DNA of 63,444 bases. Source: 66-474 sp044464225 (lineage in GTDB: Bacteria > Pseudomonadota > Gammaproteobacteria > Xanthomonadales > Rhodanobacteraceae). The notes below the pieces were generated by a model that made no database searches, was not told the DNA's origin, and saw only the letters and a program-made list of their open reading frames with translations. Within the stretch, counting starts at the first letter, position 1. Every line of letters starts with the position of its first letter. Of this stretch, positions 1 to 9,823 are shown in pieces. The position numbers and the translations under genes are program-made. Where the stretch lies: assembly GCA_044464225.1 (NCBI GenBank), contig JBIQLN010000019.1, positions 1-63,444 of the forward strand. The letters run 5' to 3'.

Positions 1-887
1 GCCGCGTCGAGCTTGCACTTCATGTCGGCGATCTTGGCCTGGGTCATCTGGAACGACCCGATCGACTGGCCGAATGCCTTGCGATCGCGCGAATATTCCA
101 GCGTCGCTTCGTACGCCGCGCGTGCGAGGCCGACGGCCTGCGAGGCGATGCCGATCCGCCCGGCGTCGAGCACGCCCATCGCGATCTTGAAACCCTTGCC
201 TTCTTCGCCGATCACCTCGTCGGGCTGGACACGGTAATCCACGAACTCGATTTCGCAGGTCGCGGACGCGCGGATCCCGAGCTTGGGTTCGGTCTTGCCG
301 CGGCTGAAGCCTTCGCGTTCGGTGTCGACCATGAACGCGGTGATGCCGTTGGCCCTCTTCCCGGGATCGGTCATCGCGAACAACAGGATGTACTTCGCGA
401 CCGGGCCGGAGGTGATCCAGCTTTTCTTGCCGTTGATCACGAAGCTGCCGTCCGCCTGCTTCACCGCGCGGCAACGCATCGCAGTCGCGTCGGAACCCGA
501 CTGCGGCTCGGTGAGCGCGAACGCGCCGATGGCCTCGCCGGACGCGATCGGCGTCACGTACTTCTGTTTTTGTTCCTCGCTGCCGAATTTCAGGAGCCCG
601 TTGCAATAGAGCGTGTTGTTGACGCTCATGATGGTCGAATGGGCGCAATCGGCGGCCGCGATTTCGATCATGGCCAGCACATAACTGATCGAATCCATGC
701 CGGCGCCACCGTACTCGGCGGGCACCTCGATGCCCATCAGGCCGAGCTTGCCCATCTCGCGGATGTTGTCGAGCGGAAACTCGCCCGACTTGTCGAAATC
801 GGCCGCCACCGGCGCGATGCGCTTCTGCGCGAACTCGCGCGCGATCGACTGGATCTGCAACTGCTCTTCGGAAAAATTGAAATCCAT
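1..887 (-). CDS. Acyl-CoA dehydrogenase (short-chain type), 3' end cut by the window
   Basis: FAD-dependent acyl-CoA dehydrogenase that would oxidise an acyl-CoA to the 2-enoyl-CoA and pass electrons to ETF. The ATG at 887 follows a GAGGTG ribosome site, and 295 codons are visible of a family length near 380, so the C-terminal helical bundle carrying the catalytic Glu is outside the window. Visible signatures are the N-terminal helical domain (residues 1-120), the FAD/substrate stretch ALTEPQSGSD around 124-133, WITSG near 158, and DRKAFGQSI near 275. The sequence resembles butyryl-CoA or short/branched-chain dehydrogenases; exact chain length cannot be set. It is divergent from the methionine operon. 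A perfect 7-bp hairpin (910-928) lies in its 5' leader. Confidence 0.95.
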   Translation of the reverse strand, partial: MDFNFSEEQLQIQSIAREFAQKRIAPVAADFDKSGEFPLDNIREMGKLGLMGIEVPAEYGGAGMDSISYVLAMIEIAAADCAHSTIMSVNNTLYCNGLLKFGSEEQKQKYVTPIASGEAIGAFALTEPQSGSDATAMRCRAVKQADGSFVINGKKSWITSGPVAKYILLFAMTDPGKRANGITAFMVDTEREGFSRGKTEPKLGIRASATCEIEFVDYRVQPDEVIGEEGKGFKIAMGVLDAGRIGIASQAVGLARAAYEATLEYSRDRKAFGQSIGSFQMTQAKIADMKCKLDA

Positions 888-997
888 TGCAACACCTCTA
901 TCGTCTTCCGCGCCCCTCCCTGGGGCGCAGGGGCCGCAATCCAACCATGCATGATAACCGCTCATGCTCGATGCCGAGTACAAGGACCGCCCCGCGC

Positions 998-1026
998 TTT
1001 AACTTATCTCTCTATCCTGATATAAA
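998..1026 (+). promoter_or_regulatory. Sigma-70 type promoter of the methionine operon, predicting a leaderless transcript
   Basis: A -35-like TTTAAC (998-1003) and a -10-like TATAAA (1021-1026) are separated by exactly 17 bases. A start site about 7 bases after the -10 box falls on or next to the ATG at 1033, and no good Shine-Dalgarno fits before that ATG. The first gene is therefore probably translated from a leaderless mRNA. This is inferred from sequence only. Confidence 0.6.
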
Positions 1027-1032
1027 GATGGA

Positions 1033-1962
1033 ATGCTCGACCTGGTTTCCGCCACCGCGCTGCTGCGGGTTCTGTCCGACCCCACCCGGGTGCGGCTGCT
1101 TGCACTGCTGCGGCGCGAGGAACTGACGGTCGCCGAGCTGTCGTCGGTCCTGCGACTGGCGCAGCCCCGGGTATCCACGCATCTCGCCAAGCTCAAGGAA
1201 ACCGGTTTGGTGCGCGACCGCCGCGCGGGCGTGTCGGCGTACTACCGGTTCAACGAAAGCGGTTTCGACGGCGCTGCCGATCTGCTGCGCGCGCTGGAAG
1301 ACGGCGTCGACGATGCGATGCTGGATGCCGATGCGCAGCGTCTGCCGTCGGTGCTGGCGGCGCGCGCGCGCGATCGCGGCTGGGCCGACAGCGTGGCCGG
1401 CGACATGGAGCGCCACTATTCCCCGGGGCGCACCTGGGAAACGCTGGCTCGCACGCTGCTGCAATTGCTGGAAACCGGCGACGTGCTGGACATTGCCTCG
1501 GGCGATGGCGTGCTGGCCGAACTGCTGGCGCCGCACGCGCACTCCATCGTGTGCGTGGATTCCAGCCCCAACGTGGTCACGGCCGCGCGCAAGCGGCTCA
1601 AGGCGTTTCGCAACGTCGAAGTCGTCGAGGGCGACATGCACGCGCTGAAGCTCGCCGGCCGCAAGTTCGATCTGGTCCTCATGATGCACGCGCTCACCTA
1701 CAGCGATCGCCCGCAGCTGGCGATTGCCGAAGCGGCGCGCGTCCTGAAAACCGGCGGCCGGTTGCTGGCCGCGACGCTGGCGAAACATGCGCACCGCGCG
1801 GCGGTCGCGCCCTTCGACCACAAGAACCTCGGCTTCAGGCGCGAAGACCTGGCCGGCTTCGCACGCAAGGCGGGCCTTGAAGTCCTGCACTGCGAACGCA
1901 TTTCACGCGAAGCACGCTCCCCGCATTTCGAAGTATTGAGCCTGCTGGCGAAGAAAGCATGA
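1033..1962 (+). CDS. ArsR-family regulator fused to a SAM-dependent methyltransferase domain
   Basis: 309 aa. Residues 1-75 form a winged helix of the ArsR type with the recognition helix around 42-56 (LAQPRVSTHLAKL). It lacks the metal-binding Cys motif of metalloregulating ArsR proteins. Residues 105-309 are a class I methyltransferase fold with motif I at 151-162 (VLDIASGDG) and the acidic ribose ligand near 176 (VCVDSS). The methyltransferase half may serve as a SAM or SAH sensor, so this protein is a natural candidate to control the methionine genes downstream; that role is inference from position. Its stop overlaps the next ATG by 4 bases. A true methyltransferase activity cannot be excluded. 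Confidence 0.9.
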   Translation: MLDLVSATALLRVLSDPTRVRLLALLRREELTVAELSSVLRLAQPRVSTHLAKLKETGLVRDRRAGVSAYYRFNESGFDGAADLLRALEDGVDDAMLDADAQRLPSVLAARARDRGWADSVAGDMERHYSPGRTWETLARTLLQLLETGDVLDIASGDGVLAELLAPHAHSIVCVDSSPNVVTAARKRLKAFRNVEVVEGDMHALKLAGRKFDLVLMMHALTYSDRPQLAIAEAARVLKTGGRLLAATLAKHAHRAAVAPFDHKNLGFRREDLAGFARKAGLEVLHCERISREARSPHFEVLSLLAKKA

Positions 1963-2495
1963 ATGCCCGGTCGCCAGGCATCGAGTACCGGACACCGGCG
2001 CCCGCCGACGGGCCGGCGCTTGCGGCGATGGCACGCCGCTGTTTCGCGGTAACCTTCGGCCGGCGATACGAGAAGCACGATCTCGAAACCTTCCTCGATG
2101 CCGCCTACGGCCCGAATGGCATGCTCGCGGAGCTGGAGGATCCGCAGGCCGACTTCCGCATCGCGCTCGACGGGACGAACATCATCGCCTACGCGAAACT
2201 TTCCCCGCTCAAGGCGCCGGCCTGCGACCCCGAACCCGGGGCACTCGAGCTGCGCCAGATCTACGTGTTGGGGCCATGGCAGGGAACCGGCGTCGCCGAA
2301 TCCCTGATGGCGTGGGCGCTGGATCGCGCGCGGGCCCTTGACGCGCCCGAAATCTACCTGACGGTTTTCGACGACAACCATCGCGCCAAGCGCTTTTACG
2401 CGCGCCACGCTTTCGTCGATGTCGGTGGCTGCCTGTTCCGGTGCGGCTCGAGCGTCGAGGATGACAGGATCTGGCGCCGATCGCTCGCGGCGTGA
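1959..2495 (+). CDS. GNAT family N-acetyltransferase
   Basis: 178 aa single-domain GNAT protein, expected to move an acetyl group from acetyl-CoA to an amine. The acetyl-CoA loop is seen around residues 100-112 (YVLGPWQGTGVAESLM, a Q/R-x-x-G-x-G/A variant), followed by the typical LTVFDDNHRAKRFYARHAF region near 135-153. Overall it resembles the PaiA-like polyamine acetyltransferases, but the substrate is not predictable. The start overlaps the regulator's stop (ATGA) and its end is 41 bases before the chosen metH1 start, so it is cotranscribed with methionine synthase. Why an acetyltransferase sits in this operon is unknown. Confidence 0.88.
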   Translation: MNARSPGIEYRTPAPADGPALAAMARRCFAVTFGRRYEKHDLETFLDAAYGPNGMLAELEDPQADFRIALDGTNIIAYAKLSPLKAPACDPEPGALELRQIYVLGPWQGTGVAESLMAWALDRARALDAPEIYLTVFDDNHRAKRFYARHAFVDVGGCLFRCGSSVEDDRIWRRSLAA

Positions 2496-2525
2496 CTCGA
2501 GGCCGCATCGCGCACATTGAGGATT

Positions 2526-2530
2526 GGAGG
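2526..2530 (+). promoter_or_regulatory. Ribosome binding site that sets the metH1 start
   Basis: GGAGG six bases before the ATG at 2537. It favours this ATG over an in-frame GTG at 2492 that has no such site. Confidence 0.8.
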
Positions 2531-2536
2531 AAAGAA

Positions 2537-3640
2537 ATGCATACCGACTTGCCATGGATCAAACCCGATCGGGTGGAAAAGCTCGAGGCAGCGCTCGCCG
2601 ACCGCATCCTGGTGCTCGACGGCGCGATGGGCACGATGCTGCAGCGTCACGAACTGGACGAAGCCGGTTACCGCGGCGAGCGTTTCGCCCACGGATGCGA
2701 CGCCGGCCAACCGCACGAACACGCGGGTGAACACGCCGATGCGGACGGCTGCCAGCACGACCTCAAGGGCGACAACGACCTGCTTTCGCTGACCCACCCG
2801 GAAATCATCCGGGACATCCATGCGGCATATCTCGAGGCGGGTGCGGATTTCGTGGAAACGAATACCTTCAACTCCACCTCGATCAGCCAGGCCGATTACG
2901 CGCTGCAGCACCTGGTGCACGAATTGAACCGCGAAGGCGCGAAGCTGGCCCGCGCCGCGTGCGAAGCAGCCGAACGCAAGACGCCGGATCGACCGCGCTT
3001 CGCCATCGGCGTCCTGGGTCCGACCAGCCGCACCGCGTCGCTGTCGCCCGACGTCAACAATCCCGGCTTCCGCAACGTGGATTTCGACGAACTGGAAAAC
3101 GCCTACGCGGACGCGACGCGCGGCCTGGTGGAAGGCGGGGCCGACATCGTGATGGTGGAAACGATCTTCGATACCCTGAATGCGAAGGCTGCGCTGTCGG
3201 GCATTGCCCGTGTATTCGACGAGCTCGGCGGTCGGCTGCCCATCATGATTTCGGGCACGATCACCGACCGTTCCGGCCGTACGCTGTCCGGACAGACCGC
3301 CGAAGCGTTCTGGTATTCGGTCGCGCACGCGCGCCCGCTTTCCGTCGGGCTCAATTGTGCACTGGGCGCGAAGGATCTGCGCCAGCACATCGAGGCACTC
3401 GCGCGTGTCGCCGACTGCTTCGTCAGCGCACACCCCAATGCCGGCCTGCCGAACGAATTGGGCGGCTACGACGAAACGCCCGAAGACATGGCGAAGACGC
3501 TGGGCGAATTCGCCCGCGACGGCCTGCTCAACATCGTCGGCGGGTGCTGTGGCACCACGCCCGAACACATCGCCGCGATCGCCGACGCCATGCGCGGCGT
3601 TGCGCCGCGCGCGTCGGCCGCACGAGCGGAAGCTGCCTGA
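2537..3640 (+). CDS. metH1: Methionine synthase N-terminal half (homocysteine-binding domain)
   Basis: 367 aa TIM barrel that activates homocysteine through zinc for methylation by methylcobalamin. Start taken at the ATG with a perfect GGAGG. Core motifs: LVLDGAMGTML near 26-35, VETNTFN near 110, and zinc ligands Cys274 (GLNCALG), Cys337 and Cys338 (GGCCGTTPEH); the 63-residue spacing between the first two equals that of E. coli MetH. Residues 52-74 form a His/Cys/Asp-rich insertion just before DLKGDNDLL that is absent from E. coli. The gene ends here and a separate gene 118 bases downstream supplies the other domains. The split is an established arrangement in Xanthomonas relatives, so it is not read as a frameshift. 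Confidence 0.95.
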   Translation: MHTDLPWIKPDRVEKLEAALADRILVLDGAMGTMLQRHELDEAGYRGERFAHGCDAGQPHEHAGEHADADGCQHDLKGDNDLLSLTHPEIIRDIHAAYLEAGADFVETNTFNSTSISQADYALQHLVHELNREGAKLARAACEAAERKTPDRPRFAIGVLGPTSRTASLSPDVNNPGFRNVDFDELENAYADATRGLVEGGADIVMVETIFDTLNAKAALSGIARVFDELGGRLPIMISGTITDRSGRTLSGQTAEAFWYSVAHARPLSVGLNCALGAKDLRQHIEALARVADCFVSAHPNAGLPNELGGYDETPEDMAKTLGEFARDGLLNIVGGCCGTTPEHIAAIADAMRGVAPRASAARAEAA

Positions 3641-3649
3641 TTCTTGTTT

Positions 3650-3738
3650 GTCATTCCCGCGAAGGCGGTAGTCCAGCAACCCCTGGAAGGCAAAGCCGCT
3701 GGATCCCGGTTCCGTACTGCGTGCGCCCCGGCATGACG
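3650..3738. repeat. Dispersed palindromic repeat between metH1 and metH2
   Basis: About 90 bases starting GTCATTCCCGCGAAGGCGG and ending CGGCATGACG, so the ends are inverted copies (GTCAT and ATGAC). Internal TCCAG and CTGGA are also inverted. The same end design is seen at 26426-26597. It looks like a small non-coding MITE-like or extragenic palindromic unit that does not separate the two metH halves transcriptionally as far as can be seen. Confidence 0.75.
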
Positions 3739-3758
3739 ATCCTGGAAACGAATAGCCC

Positions 3759-6554
<2,796 letters not shown>

Positions 6555-6565
6555 AGAGATGGTAC

Positions 6566-6590
6566 GGCGCTGCGCACCGCGCGCAGCGCC
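6566..6590. terminator. Bidirectional hairpin between convergent genes
   Basis: Perfect 10-bp stem GGCGCTGCGC / GCGCAGCGCC with a 5-base loop, 11 bases after the metH2 stop and 8 bases from the stop of the convergent small membrane gene. No T tract follows, so it may only stabilise 3' ends. Confidence 0.6.
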
Positions 6591-6597
6591 GCCGGAC

Positions 6598-6861
6598 TCA
6601 GAGTGTTGCGCCACTCATGGCCGCGTGGAAAAGCGAAGCGCCGATCGTGAAAAAGAACAGCAGCCACAGCACGAACACTACCGCGGCCAATATCAGGGCG
6701 GCCCGGCAGTAATTCTGCTTGCTGGGATGCGTGCCGCTGGAAAAGCCCCACACGAACAACATCACGATCCCGACGATCGGGATCGCCAGCACGATGAGGG
6801 TGATGATCCAGTCGCCCAGCGAAACCGGCGACACCTCACGTTCGGAAAGCTGTGCATTCAT
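6598..6861 (-). CDS. Small two-helix membrane protein of unknown function
   Basis: 87 aa from an ATG with a strong AGGAGAGG site nine bases upstream; in-frame sequence continues further up but lacks a better start. Two hydrophobic helices are evident, about residues 17-37 (DWIITLIVLAIPIVGIVML) and 56-78 (ALILAAVVFVLWLLFFF), joined by a short polar loop containing GTHPSKQNYCR. This is the layout of small inner-membrane proteins common in Xanthomonas relatives. No function can be assigned. Confidence 0.8.
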   Translation of the reverse strand: MNAQLSEREVSPVSLGDWIITLIVLAIPIVGIVMLFVWGFSSGTHPSKQNYCRAALILAAVVFVLWLLFFFTIGASLFHAAMSGATL

Positions 6862-7027
6862 GCCCCTCTCCTGCGCAAGTGATGGTTTGGATGCACCGCT
6901 CCGGCCGCGAAACCGGTGCAGGCGCAATCATGGTCGTGCATCCTCGATCCCCGTGGCCGACCGCAAGGGCCGGCTGCCCCGATCCTAGCCGCGCGGCCGG
7001 ATCTTTGCACCTGCCCTTCGGGCGGCG

Positions 7028-7348
7028 TCAAGCCGCCGCACCACCCGGCTTGTCCCCCTCCCGGTGACGCAGGTGCACGCTGACGTTGTACAGCGCCACG
7101 AACATGGGGAAGAGATTCGAGATGATGCCCACCGAATCGTTCTTGCCGAATATGAAGTAGGCCAACAGCAGGACGCTGCCGCACACCGACATGTACCAGA
7201 ACAGCATCGGCATCACGACCTTGCGCTGCTTTCTCGTCGCGTAAAGCTGCACGAACCAGCGCGAGGCGAAAATGGCTGTGCCGAGGAACCCGACCACTTT
7301 CCATGGCGTGAGCTGGAAGTTGGCGAAGGCGTGCAGAACGTGGTCCAT
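7028..7348 (-). CDS. Lipid-A-disaccharide-synthase N-terminal-like (LAB_N) membrane protein
   Basis: 106 aa. Three predicted membrane helices and the conserved LAB_N layout: WKVVGFLGTAIFASRWFVQL near 14-33, RKVVMPMLFWYMSV near 42-56, and a last helix ending in LYNVSVHLR. Stand-alone LAB_N proteins occur near envelope lipid and lipid-A modification genes; their biochemical role is uncertain. The ATG at 7348 is preferred over upstream in-frame codons because the domain begins right after it. An extended -10 promoter (7380-7388, minus strand) fits this start. Alternative view: a SWEET/PQ-loop-like small membrane protein. Confidence 0.82.
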   Translation of the reverse strand: MDHVLHAFANFQLTPWKVVGFLGTAIFASRWFVQLYATRKQRKVVMPMLFWYMSVCGSVLLLAYFIFGKNDSVGIISNLFPMFVALYNVSVHLRHREGDKPGGAAA

Positions 7349-7379
7349 GGCGAGGGTCCGGCTTGCAGTGAATCGGTGA

Positions 7380-7388
7380 ATTGTAGCA
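7380..7388 (-). promoter_or_regulatory. Extended -10 promoter for the LAB_N gene
   Basis: On the minus strand TGC-TACAAT, an extended -10 box, lies about 32 bases before the ATG at 7348. No clear -35 box accompanies it, which is allowed for this class. Confidence 0.45.
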
Positions 7389-7396
7389 ACCACGGA

Positions 7397-7425
7397 TTGA
7401 CCGAAAGCGTTGCCGCCCGTAGACT
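7397..7425 (+). promoter_or_regulatory. Sigma-70 promoter of tRNA-Val
   Basis: TTGACC (7397-7402), 17-base spacer, TAGACT (7420-7425). The predicted start near 7432 is about 15 bases before the tRNA 5' end, which fits a short processed leader. Confidence 0.7.
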
Positions 7426-7446
7426 TGCGCGTTCGCATCCGGCGCC

Positions 7447-7521
7447 GGGCGGTTAGCTCAGCGGTAGAGCACTGCCTTCACACGGCAGGTGTCGCAGGTT
7501 CGATCCCTGCACCGCCCACCA
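7447..7521 (+). tRNA. tRNA-Val, anticodon CAC
   Basis: 75 bases with the CCA end encoded. The acceptor stem GGGCGGT pairs with ACCGCCC, the D arm carries AGCTCAGCGGTAGAGC, the anticodon stem CTGCC/GGCAG closes a TTCACAC loop with anticodon CAC, and the T arm is GCAGGTTCGATCCCTGC. It reads GTG valine codons. A 17-bp-spaced promoter precedes it and a strong hairpin follows. Confidence 0.98.
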
Positions 7522-7538
7522 GCATCGAGCATTCGTGA

Positions 7539-7565
7539 AACGGCCTGACCTCGAATCAGGCCGTT
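7539..7565 (+). terminator. Terminator-like hairpin after tRNA-Val
   Basis: Perfect 10-bp stem AACGGCCTGA / TCAGGCCGTT with a 7-base loop, beginning 18 bases after the tRNA. The T content after it is modest (GTCGTGTT). Confidence 0.7.
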
Positions 7566-7752
7566 GTCGTGTTCGGGCATCAGCTCGCAAACTGTCGCTG
7601 CAGCAATGCACCCCCACAGCCCCGCGGAACGGCGGCCCCGGTTTCGCGGCCGGGCCCCTGCGCCATCGATGTACCCCGGCAACCTGCTTTTAACCGCGCG
7701 CCGTTTAGGTTGCCGGGAAAGCCGCTGACGAACCGCGGGCGAGGACGACGCC

Positions 7753-8778
7753 ATGCCCAAACGCAACCCCGGCAAGCGCGCGCCGGACCGAACCGGTTCC
7801 GCCGAGAAGGAACCCGGCGCCCGCGCCCGTAAACTTGATGGAAGGCCGATCAAGCACCGGCTTCGACTCAGGCGCGCCTCCATCGCCAAGCTGTGCTGGT
7901 TCCTTTGCGGTTATGTGGTCCTGGTCGCGCTGGCCGGCTGGCTGGTGGATCGCCAGACCGGAACGGGTACCTTCTTCCATTTTTCCGCGTGGCTGTTCCC
8001 GACGGTCATCGCGCTTGCCTTTCTCTTCGAGACGGTGGATTCGGCAGCCGGGATGGGCTTCGGCACCGCGCTGACACCGCTGCTGCTGGCCCTGGGTCAC
8101 GACCCGTTGACGGTGGTACCGACGCTGCTCATCGTCCAGGCGATCACCGGGCTGGTCACCGCGAGCGCGCACCATGAGTTCCAGAACGTGCAGTTTTCCA
8201 TCAGGAAGGGGCTGAACGAAGCCACGAGGTTGATGTTGTTGATCGCCCTGTCCGGCGTGGCCGCAGTGATCGTGTCGATCGTGCTGGTGTACCTGGCATT
8301 CAAGCTGCCCGCGTCGATCATCGAGTCTTACGTGGCCATTCTGGTGCTGGTAATGGGCATCGTTGCACTGGTACAGCGCATCGGACCGCGCGGCACGCCT
8401 GCTTTTCGGCCGAAACGCATGATCGGGTTTGCGGTGGTGGCGGGGATCAACAAGGGCATCGGGGCAGGCGGATATGGTCCGGTCGTTACCCTGGGTCAGC
8501 TTTACGCCGGCGTATACGAAAAAAGTGCCGCGGCGATCACCTCCCTCGCCGAGGCATGGGTGTCGGTTGCCGGCGCCATCACGTTCTTCGCCATCACTGC
8601 GGCCGGGATAAGGCTCGACCTGGAACTGTTGCCATCCTTGCTGGCGGGCAGCCTCCTCGCGGCGATCGGTTCGCCTTACCTGGTGCGCATCCTGCCGAAC
8701 CGCATCATCAGTTACCTGATTCCGGGCTACGCCATGATCATTGCCGCGTTCCTGCTGGCCAAGCTTTACCTGTCCTGA
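7753..8778 (+). CDS. Sulfite exporter TauE/SafE family membrane protein
   Basis: 341 aa. After a basic cytoplasmic N-terminus (residues 1-45) there are about eight hydrophobic helices and two repeats of the TauE/SafE layout: GMGFGTALTPLLLALG near 97-112 and GIGAGGYGPVVTLGQLYAGV near 236-255. The family exports small organic or inorganic sulfur anions or other organic acids; the substrate here is unknown. GAGGACGACGCC before the ATG provides a weak ribosome site. It is a single gene, with the tRNA upstream and a convergent gene downstream. Confidence 0.92.
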   Translation: MPKRNPGKRAPDRTGSAEKEPGARARKLDGRPIKHRLRLRRASIAKLCWFLCGYVVLVALAGWLVDRQTGTGTFFHFSAWLFPTVIALAFLFETVDSAAGMGFGTALTPLLLALGHDPLTVVPTLLIVQAITGLVTASAHHEFQNVQFSIRKGLNEATRLMLLIALSGVAAVIVSIVLVYLAFKLPASIIESYVAILVLVMGIVALVQRIGPRGTPAFRPKRMIGFAVVAGINKGIGAGGYGPVVTLGQLYAGVYEKSAAAITSLAEAWVSVAGAITFFAITAAGIRLDLELLPSLLAGSLLAAIGSPYLVRILPNRIISYLIPGYAMIIAAFLLAKLYLS

Positions 8779-8810
8779 TCCGGATGCAAAATCGCGAAGC
8801 AGGATGGCCC

Positions 8811-8829
8811 GGTGCGGGTCGGCCGCACC
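8811..8829. terminator. Short hairpin between convergent genes
   Basis: GGTGCGG / CCGCACC stem with a 5-base loop directly abutting the stop codon of the PhzF-like gene. The stem is only 7 bp and no T run is present. Confidence 0.35.
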
Positions 8830-9711
8830 TCAGGTCGCATTCCATTCGAGCGTTCCACGCACCACCGTGTGCGTACGCCCGCCGACCCACACATCGCTTC
8901 CCGCCATGCGGATGATGAGCTCGGCGTCATGGCCGATCTCGCGGCCCTGGCTGACCACGTAACCGCGTGCGTACGGGCCCGCCGGCTCCACTTTCGCGAG
9001 GTAGGCGGCGATCAACCCGTTCGCTGCGCCGGAAGCCGGGTCTTCAGTGATCCCGACGCCAGCGGGAAAGGCACGCACCACCAGTGCCGGAGCGGCCGAC
9101 ACCCTGCGCGCGAAAGCGCAGATTCCCATGCTTTCCGTTTCACGGGCGAGCGCGCCGATGGCGCGATGGTCGGGATTCCATGCCCGCAACGCGGCCTCGC
9201 CCGCCACTTCCGCCAGCCACCATTTGCGTCCGCCCTCGACCAGCGCGGGTGGCAGGACGCCTGGCTGGATCCCATTCAATGCAGCTGCCAGCAACGGATG
9301 CGCATCCATTCCGGTCCTGATGATCTGCTGCGGCGGAGGCCGCAGCAACAGGCACCGCGAGTCGCCCTCGCCCTCGACGCGAACCGGCAGTACGCCGGCC
9401 CCGCACTCCTGCCACAGCAGGCCCTCGCGGGGCGCCGCCAAGCCACATTCGAGCAAGGCATGGGCGCTCCCGATGCTGGGATGGCTGGCGAATGCAATTT
9501 CCTGGCTGGGTGTGAAGATGCGTACGCGGTAGCTGGCGTCGCGCCGCGTCGGTGCGAGCAGGAACGTGGTTTCGACGAGATTGTTCCAGCGCGCGAAACG
9601 CTGCATCGCCGCGCCGCTCCAGCGCGCAGCGTCGAGCACCACTCCGAGGTGATTGCCGCCCCCGGCGCTGGCGGCAAACACATCCAGGTGCAGGTAACGG
9701 GCCTGTGCCAC
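8830..9711 (-). CDS. PhzF family isomerase-like protein
   Basis: 293 aa if the GTG at 9711 is used, which gives the usual PhzF N-terminus (YLHLDVFAASAGGGN) and has GAGAT upstream. An ATG at 9837 in the same frame would add 42 residues that do not look like the family and would overlap the kinase gene. The proton-shuttling Glu of the family is visible in NNLVETTFLL near residue 45, and the second domain carries AGVGITEDPASGAANG. PhzF-like folds isomerise or epimerise small metabolites; the substrate here is unknown and phenazine genes are absent. The fold is a duplicated diaminopimelate-epimerase-like barrel. Confidence 0.85.
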   Translation of the reverse strand: MAQARYLHLDVFAASAGGGNHLGVVLDAARWSGAAMQRFARWNNLVETTFLLAPTRRDASYRVRIFTPSQEIAFASHPSIGSAHALLECGLAAPREGLLWQECGAGVLPVRVEGEGDSRCLLLRPPPQQIIRTGMDAHPLLAAALNGIQPGVLPPALVEGGRKWWLAEVAGEAALRAWNPDHRAIGALARETESMGICAFARRVSAAPALVVRAFPAGVGITEDPASGAANGLIAAYLAKVEPAGPYARGYVVSQGREIGHDAELIIRMAGSDVWVGGRTHTVVRGTLEWNAT

Positions 9712-9823
9712 GATGATCTCGATCCGGGAAAATCCTGCGATGGTAGCGGCACCCCGGTCACGCAGGTACCGGAACGAGCCATCGACGCAAGAAGGCACAA
9801 ACGCAAGTGCCGGCGTCCTGCAT

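Noticed and set aside
888..1032. Possible cobalamin or SAM riboswitch upstream of the methionine genes
   Set aside because: No B12-box, no SAM-riboswitch core and no expression-platform hairpin before 1033; the promoter predicts a leader of almost no length.
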